A stretch of 64,000 bases of DNA, from the NCBI GenBank assembly GCA_022264855.1, contig JABYQU010000003.1, positions 620,001 to 684,000 on the forward strand. Reading direction: 5' to 3'. The position numbers and the translations under genes were made by a program. Each line of letters opens with the position of its first letter. Position 1 is the first letter of the stretch. Shown one piece after another: positions 10,712 to 22,054 of this stretch. This DNA comes from Lenzites betulinus. Taxonomy: Eukaryota > Basidiomycota > Agaricomycetes > Polyporales > Polyporaceae. The notes under the pieces were generated by a model, which was not told where the DNA came from, ran no database searches, and saw only the letters and a program-made list of their open reading frames with translations.

Positions 10712-13394
10712 ATGGCTACCTCTGGACTCGGAACAGAAATTGTCAATGTTGTTAACAAGCTCCAAGACGTCTTCAGTGCAGTCGGCTCGTCTGCGAACCA
10801 AATAGACCTCCCGCAGATTTGTGTGCTCGGCAGTCAGAGCAGTGGCAAGAGTAGTGTACTCGAGGTGCGCAGCATATCATCCCGGACTTGCATCTTGCTA
10901 ACCCTCACGCCTTATAAGAACATCGTCGGTCGCGATTTTCTTCCCCGTGGAACGGGTATTGTCACCCGGAGACCCCTTGTACGATAAACATTGATTGGTG
11001 TCCGTTTGTGGCTCACTTTGGAACTGTTTAGGTCCTACAACTTATCTTCCGGAAAGCAACGAACGCGCAGCCTAATGGAAAGGGTGTGTATTTTTCCTGG
11101 TCAAAGTCGCTAGCTGCTAACATGCATCGCAGCAAACGGCGCCGATGATATGAAGACCGGAGGCGACTCTGCGGCTAACCCTGACGAATGGGGCGAATTC
11201 TTGCACCTTCCCGGGCAGAAGTTCTACGACTTCAACAAAATCCGAGACGAGATTGTACGCGACACCGAGGCGAAGACGGGCAAGAACGCGGGTATCTCCC
11301 CGCTTCCCATTAACCTACGTATCTACTCCCCCAACGTCCTCACCCTGACCTTGGTCGATCTACCTGGTCTAACAAAGGTTCCTGTGGGCGACCAGCCACG
11401 CGATATCGAGAAGCAAATCAGGGATATGCTGCTGAAGTATATTTCCAAGTCGGCCTGTATCATCCTCGCAGTGACGGCGGCAAACACGGATTTGGCGAAC
11501 TCAGACGGTCTGAAGTTGGCACGAGAAGTGGATCCGGAAGGTCAGCGAACAATCGGTGTCTTGACAAAGGTCGATTTGATGTGAGTGGTGGTCGTCTGCA
11601 CACTGGAGTAGGTGTCTGACAATGACATGTAGGGATCAAGGTACCGATGTTGTCGACATTCTCGCGGGCCGTGTAATTCCGCTGCGTTTGGGCTATGTCC
11701 CGGTGGTCAACCGTGGACAGCGCGACATCGAAACCAACAAGCCCATTAGTGCCGCCTTGGAATATGAGCGCAAGTACTTCGAGACTCATCCCTCGTACGC
11801 CAACAAGGCGCAGTACTGCGGAACTCCATTCCTAGCACGCAAGCTCAATGTGGTACGTGCCTCGTATCATTCGTTGCACTGCGAGACATTCAAACAGGCT
11901 GTCAGATCCTCATGGCCCATATCCGGAATACCTTGCCAGAAATCAAAGCCCGCATCTCCCAACAGCAACAGAAATTCAGCGCAGAACTTCAGACTCTGGG
12001 CGGAGCATTGGGAGAAGGCAACTCTGCGAACATTGTGCTCTCGGTCATCACCGAGTTCTGTGCAGATTTCCGGACAACGATCGACGGCAACACAAACGAG
12101 CTGTCATTGAACGAGCTGTCAGGCGGCGCCCGCATCAGCTTTGTGTTCCACGAGCTGTTTAACAATGGAATCAAGACGATCGACCCGTTCGACCAGGTCA
12201 AGGATGGGGACATTCGGACCATCCTCTATAACTCCTCAGTAAGTCTGATTTCAATGCCCTCGCTCGTCAAATGCCAACCATCCGCAGGGTTCGACGCCAT
12301 CTCTGTTCGTCGGCACTCAAGCGTTTGAAATCATCGTCAAGCAGCAAATTCGACGGCTCGAGGATCCTTCGCTGAAGTGTTGCCAACTTGTTTACGATGA
12401 ACTAACACGCATACTCTCGCAACTGCTCGCCAGAATTGTAATTTTTTTCACAATTGGTTAACGCGCGGTCGACTGATGACCATCCCAGCAAGCATTCAGG
12501 CGCTTCCCTCAGTTGCGTGACCGCTTCAACTCTGTGGTCATCAACTTCTTCAAGACCGCGATGAACCCCACGAACAAGCTTGTCACCGATCTGGTTGCGT
12601 AAGTAGGAATAACGTTGCATAACAACTTGAGCCCGTGTTGACTATTTTGTAGCATGCAAGCGTGCTACGTGAACACAACACATCCCGACTTCATCAACGG
12701 CCACAAGGCGATGGCCCTCGTTTCGGAGCGGATGAACGCGAACAAACCGCCCCCGGCTGAGACGAAGGGCAAGCTCACGTCGGCGCAGCTGAACAACAAC
12801 CGCGATCTCGATGTGGACATGAAGGAGGAGCAAACCTTCTTCGCTTCGTTCTTCGCGAAGAACCAGCAGAAGAAGAAGGGTGTTGCGGCTATGGATGCGG
12901 TCAGTGCTCTGGACTTCCACTTTCTCGAGTCTCACGTTGCTGACCCCCTGCTGTAGCCTCCTCAAGTCATCAAGCCTCAGTCTGCGCTGAACGACCGCGA
13001 GCTGATGGAGACCGAGGTCATCAGTGCGTAACCCCATGGTATCGTATTGACTTACCGCCCGGCTGACGCTTCGCGCCGCAGAGCTCCTCATCCACTCGTA
13101 CTTCAACATCGTGAAGCGCGAGATGATCGACATGGTCCCGAAGGCGATCACGCTCACGCTCGTCAACCACGCCAAGGAGAACCTCCAGCGCGAGCTGCTC
13201 CAGGAGCTGTACAAGCCCGAGGTGCTCGACGAGTTGCTCAAGGAGTCGGAGTTCGTCGTCACCCGCCGCAAGGAGGTCGTCACGATGCTCCAGGCGCTCA
13301 ACAAGGCTGAGGAGTGCGTCCCACCCGTCCGATGTATTCCTGTTGCCCCGGGCATGCTGCTGACGCTCTTTATAGGATCGTGGCGAGCGTGTGA
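10712..13394 (+). CDS. VPS1: Dynamin-like GTPase Vps1
   Basis: Vps1 is a large GTPase that self-assembles on membranes and drives scission in Golgi-to-vacuole traffic, endosomal recycling and peroxisome fission. The product opens [20 protein letters not shown]. The GTPase domain shows [13 protein letters not shown] (P-loop), [17 protein letters not shown] (switch 1), [15 protein letters not shown] (G3) and GVLTKVDLM (G4). The middle region includes [39 protein letters not shown] and [18 protein letters not shown]. There is no PH domain, only a linker rich in charged and Gln/Lys residues ([16 protein letters not shown]), then the GTPase effector domain [19 protein letters not shown]. At least eight short introns occur. 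The last joins NKAEE to IVASV before TGA at 13392. The length of about 690 residues is normal. Confidence in the family is very high. Confidence 0.95.
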
Positions 13395-14087
13395 GCGCAC
13401 GCGACTGTGGCGTGAGGTCAGCGGGCGATCAGCGTGGACGGACGATTTTGGTGCTTTCCTGTTGCATAGCGTACTCTACCATACCCTTCTGTATACTCTT
13501 CTGGCATATACTAGACGTGTTTTCCTCGTCGCCCTGGGGCGGTCGTCGGACATCCATCCTGATCGTTCTAGGCTTACGGAGTGGGTGGAATGTGAGGCGA
13601 GTGTTGTCTATCCGTTGTATCGTGCTGACCTCAGGTGCGCTTCGCAGTCAGAGTTCGTGTATTGGCATACTGATTGTAGCTATGGACATATGTGCATGAT
13701 ATAGTCGCATGGCATTGTACGCGATAAGTGGGGATAATAGCAAAAGCCCCGCCAGCACCACTGGCGACGCATTATAACGATAGAATTAAGCGTAGGAAAC
13801 GTGGGTGGGCGAACGGATGGTGGCAGTCGGGTGCGATACATGTGTGAGGGACGGTTGATGCTACAGATTCTCTAGAGATGCGGGACTGCGCTGATGCTAC
13901 AAATGTGGGACATGACCGGAGGTATATGCTGAGGCGAGACCGTGGGGCGTGGGGCGTGACGAGGAGTGCATGCGAACGAGGCAACGAAGATGCGTGCGTG
14001 CAGGCGCGGGGGCACTGCGAAAGGGGGCGAGGCGGAACGGATGCGAACACGACTGGGACCGGAGAGGGGGGTGCGTGGGCGAGAGGC
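13395..14087. other. Convergent 3' intergenic region
   Basis: About 690 bp between the stops of VPS1 (+) and the DUF7330 gene (-). It is T/G-rich near 13450-13700. No motif-bearing frame, RNA gene or repeat is seen. Confidence 0.5.
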
Positions 14088-14978
14088 CTAGTCCTCGAGG
14101 AGGAAGTCCCAGTCGATGGCGACCTCGTTGCTGCGCTTCGAGCACCAGCCGAGGCCGAACGCGCGTTTGCACGCCTCGCGGCAGCGCGCCTCGGGCTCGC
14201 CGCGGTGGATGTCCCACATGCGGAACGTGACCGTGCCCGAGGTCTCCACCACGACCTCGTCCTCCTCCGGCGCGTCCGCGGGCGGGAAGCCGAACCCGAG
14301 CGGGAAGGCGCTGCGCTTCTCCTTGTCCCGGTCGCCTGCGCGGGGGCCGTCGGAGACGTAGATCTCCGAAAAGCGGTATGCGGCATGGTCGGACATGGAG
14401 ATGACGGAGGGGCGGCGGGACTGGGTGAGGCAGACGTTGCGCATGATGCGGTTCGTGAAGCCGGCGGAGAAGACGACCTTCTTGCACGCGGACGAGCGGT
14501 GGATGTGGCCCTTGAAATCTGACGGGAGCCAGATCGTGACGTCCGCGCCGGAGGCGGAGTGCACATCGAGCTTGAAGTTCGTCGGTCGCGTGGGCGTGAA
14601 CTTGCGGCACTGTGATGGGCGTCAGTGGCAATGCCCGGGGAATGTTGCGCCGGCGGACGTACCACTTTGACCTTCATGGAGCTGCCACACTCCGTTCCGA
14701 CGTACATCGACATTCGGTGGTCATATGGCTGGTTGTGGGCGCGATAATGCGGGAGGACGAGGGAGACGTCGATGGCGCGATCGTCCGTCTCCAGCGTGAA
14801 GTCGTGGGATGCGTGCTCGCCCGCGCCCATGTATTTTACTCGGTGCGAGCCTGTAGGGTACTCCAGCAGGCTTTCTGTGCTCATTGGATATGTCGAGTCC
14901 TGCACATCTGTCAGACACACGTGTCCATCAACGGGTGGAGACATGCGAACTTACATGGGAGCAAATGGACGAAGTCAT
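14088..14978 (-). CDS. DUF7330 domain protein
   Basis: This is a basidiomycete family of unknown function whose core is built of repeated short beta strands. I recognise the pattern FKLDVHSASGADVTIWLPSDFKG, given here as its motifs 'SASGADVTIWLP' and 'FKGHIH', followed by SVISMSDHAAYRFSE, a charged loop and VVETSGTVTFRMWDIHRGE. The best start is MTSSICSH, a 24-nt exon at 14955-14978. It is joined by a 55-nt intron (14900-14954, GTAAGT...GTGCAG) to DSTYPMSTESLLEYP. An alternative start inside that intron would give a longer frame but ignores strong splice sites. A second intron at about 14612-14662 joins KVKV to CRKFTPTRP. The stop is at 14088. No signal peptide or membrane segment is present. 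The DUF assignment is from pattern memory. Confidence 0.65.
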
Positions 14979-17184
14979 TGATGATGGGTGATATTGAAGA
15001 AATACAGAAATTGGAAACTGGGGCGGCCAAACCTAGGCGGGAAAGCGTGCGGGGAGGGGGGATCTGCTGTGTGGACCGCCATGGGGAGGGAGGATATAAG
15101 AATCGCGCGGACGTTGTACTTGCCGCCTTGTGCCAAATAAGGGAGCTGTTGTACTTGCCGATGCGAACCGCCGGCGATCCGGATCGCACGCAACGCTGGC
15201 GCCTGCACTGGCTCTGTTTGGAAAACAAAAGGCGGTACTGGCGGTACGCGGGCAACAGCACCTCGACGGCGCCGGGACATCGCTCGTCGTCGTCCATCCC
15301 ATGTGCCCTGCACGTACGCATCATTCCCCGCCGTGATTGCCCGGGGCTCATCCTGCATGGCGCTAACAGGGCACTTACTTTGTCGCCGCGGTGAGCGCCC
15401 GTTTCCTGCAGAGTTCACATCAGTGATGCCCGAATATCCTCGTACATGCAGTTACCTGGATCCGCGGTATCCAGATATCCCACCTCTGCACAAGGTTTAC
15501 AGTGTGCGGGGGCGAGTCGTGCCACCCGGCGCCAGAACTCTACAGCAGGACAATAGCACCGTGGAGCGCGCGTAAACCTCCGTCGCGGCGGACACGGTGT
15601 GGCCTGGCGTACTAGCCCCGGTGTGCACATTGACGCTTCCATTCCCGTACAATGCTTCCACGCACCTTCTACCGCGCTTAGGACAAAAGCCCTCCCACGC
15701 TGGGCATGCCGACAATGCACACCGCAGTGTCGCAGACTAGCCAACAACGGGGCTGCCTATGTCCAGGACGCCTGCAGCGACAAGTTCCGTTGCCACATGA
15801 CTGCCCACGCTGCGCTGCACTGCGTTGTCCGCGCGGAGGAGCGTCTCGCCACTGGCAACGCGATATCCTGTTGCAGTGGTGCAGGCCTCGGAGGGTCAAT
15901 ACCCGCTCCCGTCATCGAAAGCGGCGAAGCTGTTGTGATATCTTGTCAACACCGCACAAGAGAAGGCAGTTGGCTGTGATGTTTACAAGCTTAAGGGGCC
16001 AACACGCGGACCCGCCCGAGGTCGGTCGGCGTCCAGGGCGCTGCCGCCTCTGCTCCGAGCCCGCCCTGCTACATACTCCCGAGTGCGATTATCTGGCCGT
16101 TCGACCGCCCTTCGCCTTTTTGCGGCGCATTTCACCGATGCGCTGATGCGCCACAGTGGCCTGTGGATATCAAAAGCACCTCCTTTGTAGGTCTCCCCTC
16201 GGGCACGAAGTGACCTTACTTTGTTAGTCGGCGATCGCGCTGTGGCACGAGCGCTAAACTCACTTTGAACTGCTTTATGGGCAGCGTCGGCGAACACGCC
16301 ATATGCTGCATGTAACAATTTCGTCTTCGGTCGGATACGTACCCTATGTGGGCTGATGGCCAGTCGGTCAGTCGGGATGTTCGTCGGTGGCCGCCTGCAG
16401 CTAGTCGCTACCATCAGCCCAACCGCGGCAGTGTCGAACGGGGCCTCAAGCGAGGTCGGTGCTCGGTATGCTGTGTGTCTAGGTAACACGAGTGAACGGG
16501 CATTCGGCTGGGGTGGCCAGTGAACGGGTTGCGCAACAGCCCTTCCCGCACGTAGGGGTTGTGTTCTCCGACTGAGACCCGCGTATGAATTATGTGCTTA
16601 CATCGCTTCCGTTCGGCTCTCACTCGGGTTGTACAGGTGCTTTGTCGCGACCTAGGAAATTGACATGTGGGTTACGACCCTCTACATGCCGAGAACATAC
16701 CTCTTGATTGATCGGAACCGTTTTGCTTGCAGCTGGTATGGCTGGAAACAATATCAGGTGCTGTCACCTGCCTGATTGCGCAGAGTTAGCCTGCTTCGTA
16801 TGTAGACGGGATCCCCGGTGCTGCTGTGATGCTGGGTTCGTGCTTTAAATTTGATGGACAACGCTGTAGCCAGTGTCTTCCCGCTCGAGTGAAAGCTGAT
16901 GGTTCTGCAGTGAATTGGCGAGTTTACGTGATAGATGGGGCAGAGAAAACCACACTCACCAGGTGTAAGCAACTTATTCAGATGCGATCAGTTCACTGTG
17001 TCAATATGCTTGCAGCGAATTCCCTGGTGAGATCCGAGCGCGTCATTCCACAAAGCAGCGACTGTTGCTAGAGTTACAGTGCGTGAGAGTACATGCAAAT
17101 ACTACGGATACAAATAGGGGTGGGGCAAGCGTTGAAGTGCCAGCAGGCGGCGATAGGAGCTCAGGCCAGCTCCGAGCGGGGCTG
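14979..17184. other. 2.2-kb gene-poor region
   Basis: This includes the upstream region of the DUF7330 gene, with a TATA-like element on the - strand at 15094-15099, about 117 bp before its ATG. The middle (15300-16650) has overlapping open frames up to 168 codons on both strands, but none has a motif, splice pattern or composition I can defend. No tRNA, rRNA or tandem repeat was noticed. A fast-evolving or decayed gene could hide here. Confidence 0.45.
15094..15099 (-). promoter_or_regulatory. TATA-like box of the DUF7330 gene
   Basis: On the - strand the sequence reads CTTATATCCT, about 117 bp upstream of the proposed ATG at 14978. The distance fits a 5' leader of 80-90 nt. No other TATA-like element lies closer. 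Confidence 0.3.
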
Positions 17185-17902
17185 TCAGTGCTCATGGGCT
17201 GACTCCCCAACAGTTGAGAGACATTGCTCGAGGACTTCGAGGAGGGCAGGATTTTCCAGGGCCGCTGCTACGCGCTCTTTGTCGTTGAGCTGCTTGTTGA
17301 CTGAACGCCAGGAGTGTGAGTACGCGTGCAAGAGACATTAAATACGAGAACCCGTACGGGCATGTTCGCTCTGGTGCGACCCGGGCTTCACTTTGATGTC
17401 TACCTTGAACCGCTGAGGCAGGCTTCGCAGCAGACGCACGCGGATGGACAAGCCTGTGAACTCCGAAATGAGCTGTGCACACACGCAAAACTATAATGCT
17501 ACCATACCGATAAACGTGCTCATGCCGCAATGAGGCACAGTTGGCGTGAACTCCACAGTGATTCTGTCCGGATATTTAGGATCGAAAGTTATCTGCGGTG
17601 CTGATACCACCGCCAGTTGCTCGAGGCTCATGCTTCGGTGCTCGGGGTCAGATATCGAGCGGATTAGTTCTGGTGTATGCGAGATATCAATACGGATAGA
17701 TATCTTATACCAAGCCAAGCGTACCAAATATCTCATCCTGGTCAATACCTTCTGGTGCGTCCGATTGATCATACTCCTCCTCCTCGGTATTGTCTCCATC
17801 ATCTAGCCAGAGAGAATGCGGTTTGGCATACGTGTGTGTCGCCTTTTTCGCTTTCGAGGGAGCAAATATGGTGGGGTTGGGGTTGAATGCTTCCGAAGAC
17901 AT
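17185..17902 (-). CDS. CIA2: Cytosolic Fe-S assembly component 2 (MIP18/FAM96 family)
   Basis: CIA2 is part of the targeting complex (with CIA1 and MET18/MMS19) that delivers Fe-S clusters to cytosolic and nuclear enzymes such as DNA polymerases and helicases. The start [19 protein letters not shown] is followed by an acidic stretch ([15 protein letters not shown]), [22 protein letters not shown], then the family signature [20 protein letters not shown] with the reactive Cys, [36 protein letters not shown] and [19 protein letters not shown]. At least three introns are needed, at about 17705-17720, 17475-17513 and 17300-17340. The final exon is short and ends GESAHEH at 17185-17187. The length of about 190 residues is normal for CIA2 and every conserved block is present. 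It is divergent from DCN1 across 232 bp. Confidence 0.9.
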
Positions 17903-18134
17903 GGTGGTCGGTGTTGAGCGATCTCGCAAGTGCTGAGTCAGGCGCTCAGAGTATCTTTCAGAACGGGAAGCCTAGAAGAAAAAGCGCCCGAGAAGATCAA
18001 CGGAGTTTGCCGTGCGGTGCCAATCGCCTTCATGTCATGGCATTGGTATTATTTCAATCCAGGTCCGCCACATCTTGGCCACATCCCACCACTAGTCCTC
18101 GTTGCCTGCACGAACTTTCATCTTCGTCTCTAAT
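17903..18134. promoter_or_regulatory. Bidirectional promoter of CIA2 and DCN1
   Basis: Only 232 bp lie between the two start codons, so both leaders and core promoters must share this segment. No TATA box is evident. The segment holds CCACATCTTGGCCACATCCC and a CT-rich DCN1 leader. Shared regulation is an inference from spacing. Confidence 0.55.
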
Positions 18135-19998
18135 ATGCCGCCGAAGGTGAACAACCTGCGAGCTTGTAATATCCTATTCTATTCTGACTGGGTTGTGTAT
18201 GATAGAGAAAACGTAGTGAGGACGGAGCGGCAGGCGTCGCCGCGAAAGCCACTCGAGCATCTTCACGACTCCAAGGATCTACGCTCGAAGCAGACATGAT
18301 TTCCTCCGGGGTGTCGATATCAGCAGAGAATGATGGCGAGCATGTCAAGGTACGTTTTCTGCTATACCAGTGCCACTATAGCATGCACACCGTGGTCCCG
18401 AGGCTAGAGCCTGAAGCATGCCGCAATCTGTTATCCAGGATGCACCTGCGCCGAAGAAAGCGAGGAGAGCCGCTACGACGAAGACAGGAAAGAAGAAGAG
18501 TGCGAAAGGCACGCCAGTGTATGTGCTGCTGTTTCGTTCAGATGTTTTCCATACGCGCGCAGAACCCTAACCTTGTGCTGTAATTTGTGTGCGCTAGTCC
18601 AAATAAGGTATGCCTTGGACCATATATGGCTGTCGTTATGCTGACTCAGCCTCCCAGGCCGCGGGTCCTTCGGACAGGTGGGTACGCCAGCCTCTCTCCC
18701 CTTACACACTCTGAATGAGCATATTCTCCCTCCTCTGCTGCTTGCGGAACTCCCATCATGATCCACATAATAACGGCGCACACAGCGACTCTACACAGGC
18801 TGTTAAAGCGAAGGCCTCAGCACCAGAACCGTACAGCGAGGCCCGTGCGAAACAGCTCTTCAAGACATACGAGGACCCGGATTCACCAGGCGAGATAGGA
18901 CCCGACGGGTTTGAAAAACTCTGCACGGACCTAGCGATATCTTTAGAGGGCGCCCTCCCTCTGGTACTTGCTTGGCAGCTGAATGGAACGGAGATGGCCA
19001 AGTTCACGGAAGACGAGTGGACGAAGGGCACGGCAGAACTCCGGTAAGTGTTTACCTCCCTCCCTTTCTGCGTCTGCGCGCATCAGCTTAATACAACCTT
19101 CTGTATCCTGTCATAGGGTTTCGAACCTCCAGACGCTGTCTCTTGCTGTCCGGGACCTGGAAGACCTTCTACTCCTGAACACGCCACCCATACAGCCTCA
19201 GACAAGCGCCGTGGCGCCTGCTAAGAAAGGGCCTGCAATGCCCGGTGCCTCTGACCCGTATGATCGGAGAAAGTACTATGCATATGCAGCCTCCACGGAC
19301 AAAGCGTTCTCGGAGCTTTACACCTTCTGTTTCAACCTAGCCAAACCCCCGTGAGCGCTGTATGTAATTTCAATCGTATAATGAATACTCACATTGCTGC
19401 TGTCGATCAAGGTCAGGGCGAAACATCGATATCGATGTGAGTATCTCAAACGAAGCTGCTGTTAGTAAACACCCTTACCTTAACCGTGATCCCAAGACTG
19501 CGAGCGCATTTTGGACTGTCTTGGTCGCTCCGAAGTATCCCATCATGCATGATATTTTGAAGTTCATCGCGGTCAGCTTTTTTGTTTCAGTCTGCCCCCT
19601 GACAGTCCACTTACACTCCCTCAGGAAAAGGGAACGTACAAGGGGGTCAACAAGGATCTCTGGCATATGGTAAGCCACCGCAGTTCATCTCGGCCTCAAG
19701 TGCAGCCAGCGCAGTCACGAGGGGCATGCCCTTGTATCTGCTACGGCCAAGTACTAGTACTTACGGAAACGTGTGGTATCTTTCAGACGCTCGAGTTCTG
19801 CCGCACCGTGCAACCCGACCTGTCGAATTACGACCCTGACGGCGTGCGTACCCCCATTGTTGCGTGCCTAGCCGCTCGCGTTCTCATGTTGGTTCTTTCT
19901 TCCAGGCATGGCCCACGATGTTGGACGACTTCGTGTCCTGGAAGAAGTCATCTAACCCGACAGAAGATACGGAAGCACAAGATGTCGACGTGGTTTGA
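18135..19998 (+). CDS. DCN1: Defective in cullin neddylation protein 1 (DCN1/DCUN1D)
   Basis: Dcn1 is the E3-like scaffold that speeds transfer of Nedd8 from Ubc12 to cullins, activating SCF-type ubiquitin ligases. The N-terminus is split. A 12-nt first exon encodes MPPK (18135-18146). After a 59-nt intron come [17 protein letters not shown], further small exons with DAPAPKKARRAATTKTGKKK (a likely nuclear localisation signal) and VPNKAAGPSDS. The potentiating-neddylation domain follows: YSEARAKQLFKTYEDPD, IGPDGFEKLCTDL, LPLVLAWQLNG, FTEDEWTKG, SFWTV-like FWTVLVAPKYPIM, LWHMTLEFCRTVQPDLSNYD and the tail AWPTMLDDFVSWKK. The stop is at 19996. There is no UBA domain; the basic nuclear N-terminus resembles animal DCUN1D4/5 more than yeast Dcn1. 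The start is supported by perfect frame restoration across the introns. Confidence 0.9.
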
Positions 19999-20340
19999 CG
20001 GTATTCCTGGACTCCGGAGTTCTGCTGATTGGACACTGCATCTCTATGAACCTCATGCTTTCACGATGTATCCGTTAATTTACTCACCTCGACCGGCGAT
20101 AGCGCCGTCAAAGCTAATGCGCATATGGATATGGAACTGGATAGTATTCCCTGGACTGCGTGTGAAGAGTTCTTCACAGATGCGTGCTGCATGGCGAAGC
20201 CCATTGTACTTCCTGCTTCATAAAAATACCATTGGGCGTTCCGGTGAGTGGACCGTCCTTATCTATCCCCGGTGTACTCATTGGTGTAATTGGAATAGCT
20301 TTGAGGCACGTCGGCGTCCTGTTCCCCCCTCTGATCCATC
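19999..20340. other. Intergenic, SDR promoter
   Basis: About 340 bp between DCN1 and the short-chain dehydrogenase, both rightward. An A-rich TATA-like CATAAAAAT is at 20219-20227, about 115 bp before the SDR ATG. No gene is seen. Confidence 0.5.
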
Positions 20341-21558
20341 ATGCCGGACGCCCAGGCTGACGTTTCTTGCGCTCGCGTTGCAATTGTCACCGGAGGCGCA
20401 CAAGGGATAGGCGAGGCCATCGCACTACGATTTGCGCACGACGGGCTGGACGTTGCCGTTATGGACCTTCCGCAGAAACATGACCAGCTTGAAGAGGTCG
20501 TGAAAGTCATTGAGGCCAAGGGCAGGCGAGCTTTGGCTGTTGTGGGTGACGTCTCGCTTGAAGCAGACGTTGCCGGCATGGTCGATACGACCGTACAGAA
20601 GCTGGGCAGAATCGACGTGGTGCGTCATCACCTTACCGTGAAGAGTTTCCTGGGGTCCATAGAACCCGGCTGTTAGATGGTGGCGAACGCCGGCACATTC
20701 AACAACAAGCCCATCCTGGAGTTGAACGTCGAGGAATTCGACAATGTTATGTTCGTGAATGCGCGGAGCGTCATGCTTGCAATCAAGCATGCAGGGCAAC
20801 AGATGGTTAAGCAGGGGCAGGGCGGCCGAATCATAGGTATGGCGCCAACGACGGAATGCTCACGCCGCAATGTCTGATGCGCTGGGGCAGCCGCCTCATC
20901 TTATGCGGGAAAGCAAGGTGTGTATCAACGCCCGTACTTAGCGTCCACCCAGTTGCTATGAACTTTTATTAGGGGTCATCAATCACTCGGCGTATAGCGC
21001 ATCTAAGTTTGCTGTGCGTGGTCTGGTTCAGAGTGCGGGTACGAGGAGCGGATGCTCAATATCATTCGTCGGAACTGACTTCTGCAACGTAGCACTCGAG
21101 CTCCGTCAACACGGTATAACCGTGAATGGGTACGCCCCAGGACTGATCATAACCCCGTTCAGTAAGTGTCAACTTGATTGCGATCTTCAAAGCATATGTT
21201 CCCTTTGAAAGGCGTTACCGGAATTAGCCATGCACCATGACGATGAGAAGAACGGTGGTCCAGGACTCACCGCAGTCAAAGTGAGTCAAGATCATCATCC
21301 CTCTGGGGACTAGCTGAACCGGACGGTGCTGATGTGTGAGCAGAACGCTGGCTTGGCCGCAACGAACGTCAAGGGTGGCATGCCTTCCGACGTCGCGGAA
21401 CTCGTGTCTTACATCGCCAAACCGGAGGCATGGTATCTTACCGGTGCGTCTGATGCTTTCAATGTTCTATTGCGCGGGCTGTAAGACGGAAAGTACTGAT
21501 GAGTATACGCGCGTCAGGCCAGTGCATCAATATCAATGGCGGCATCGGAATGGACTGA
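20341..21558 (+). CDS. Short-chain dehydrogenase/reductase (acetoin/diacetyl reductase-like)
   Basis: This is a classical NAD(P)-dependent SDR of about 260 residues. The Rossmann motif is VTGGAQGIGEAIA (TGxxxGxG), then DLPQK after the second strand, where the Asp favours NAD(H). VVGDVS and VANAG (the NAG motif) follow, then the active-site motif YSASK (Tyr...Lys) in HSAYSASKFAVRG and the late YAPGLIITPF block. The C-terminus is GQCININGGIGMD before TGA at 21556. About six introns interrupt it; for example 20631-20673 restores DVMVANAG, and three short ones bring together IIAASSYAGKQG, VINHSAYSASK and ALELRQHGITVNG. The order resembles diacetyl/acetoin reductases and 3-oxoacyl-ACP reductases. 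The true substrate cannot be read from sequence. Confidence 0.8.
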
Positions 21559-22054
21559 ATTGTGCTTGTTTAACCAGTGTTGTGTCTGTTAATCATCGGG
21601 CATCGTAGGCTCACAGCTCTTCAGCTCCATGGCTATGGGCGTTGTGAGCCCACTGGCATCTGCGCCCACCACGCTTTGCTCAATGACCGCGGTGCTACAA
21701 AAAGTTCGATTTGTCGCTGCTCGCCGCCCTGTATTTGTTTTGTATGTAGCTACTTGAACCTGCCGTAATGTAGTATCATCATGCATTGCACACTAAGATA
21801 ACATGAACTCATCAGCGATGAGCATACCATGTCATTGCTTGCGTCGTGCGAGTAGATACATATGTATCGTGAAGCGCCCACTCAACTATGTACTCTCCTC
21901 CGAATCCGGCACTTATACGCGCACGCGTCTCCCAGGACCACCACAATCAATACTACGAACAAACCCTTTCTCAGTTCTATCATGCACTCTTCCTGATCTG
22001 CATCCTCGAAACCACGTACACCGTCCCGCCAGCACACCCCGATAGATCCTCGCT
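21559..22054. other. Intergenic, TBC gene promoter
   Basis: About 500 bp between SDR and the Rab GAP gene, both rightward. It is C-rich close to the downstream ATG, as in other leaders here. Nothing else is recognised. Confidence 0.5.

Noticed and set aside
13772..14631. Long open frames of 244-390 codons overlapping the DUF7330 gene on both strands
   Set aside because: They are GC-rich shadows. They are dominated by Arg, Ser, Pro and Ala, show no motif, and the DUF7330 frame with its splice sites explains the same DNA.
15983..16489. 168-codon - strand frame as a possible gene
   Set aside because: No motif, signal peptide, splice pattern or known composition; consistent with chance in GC-rich DNA.
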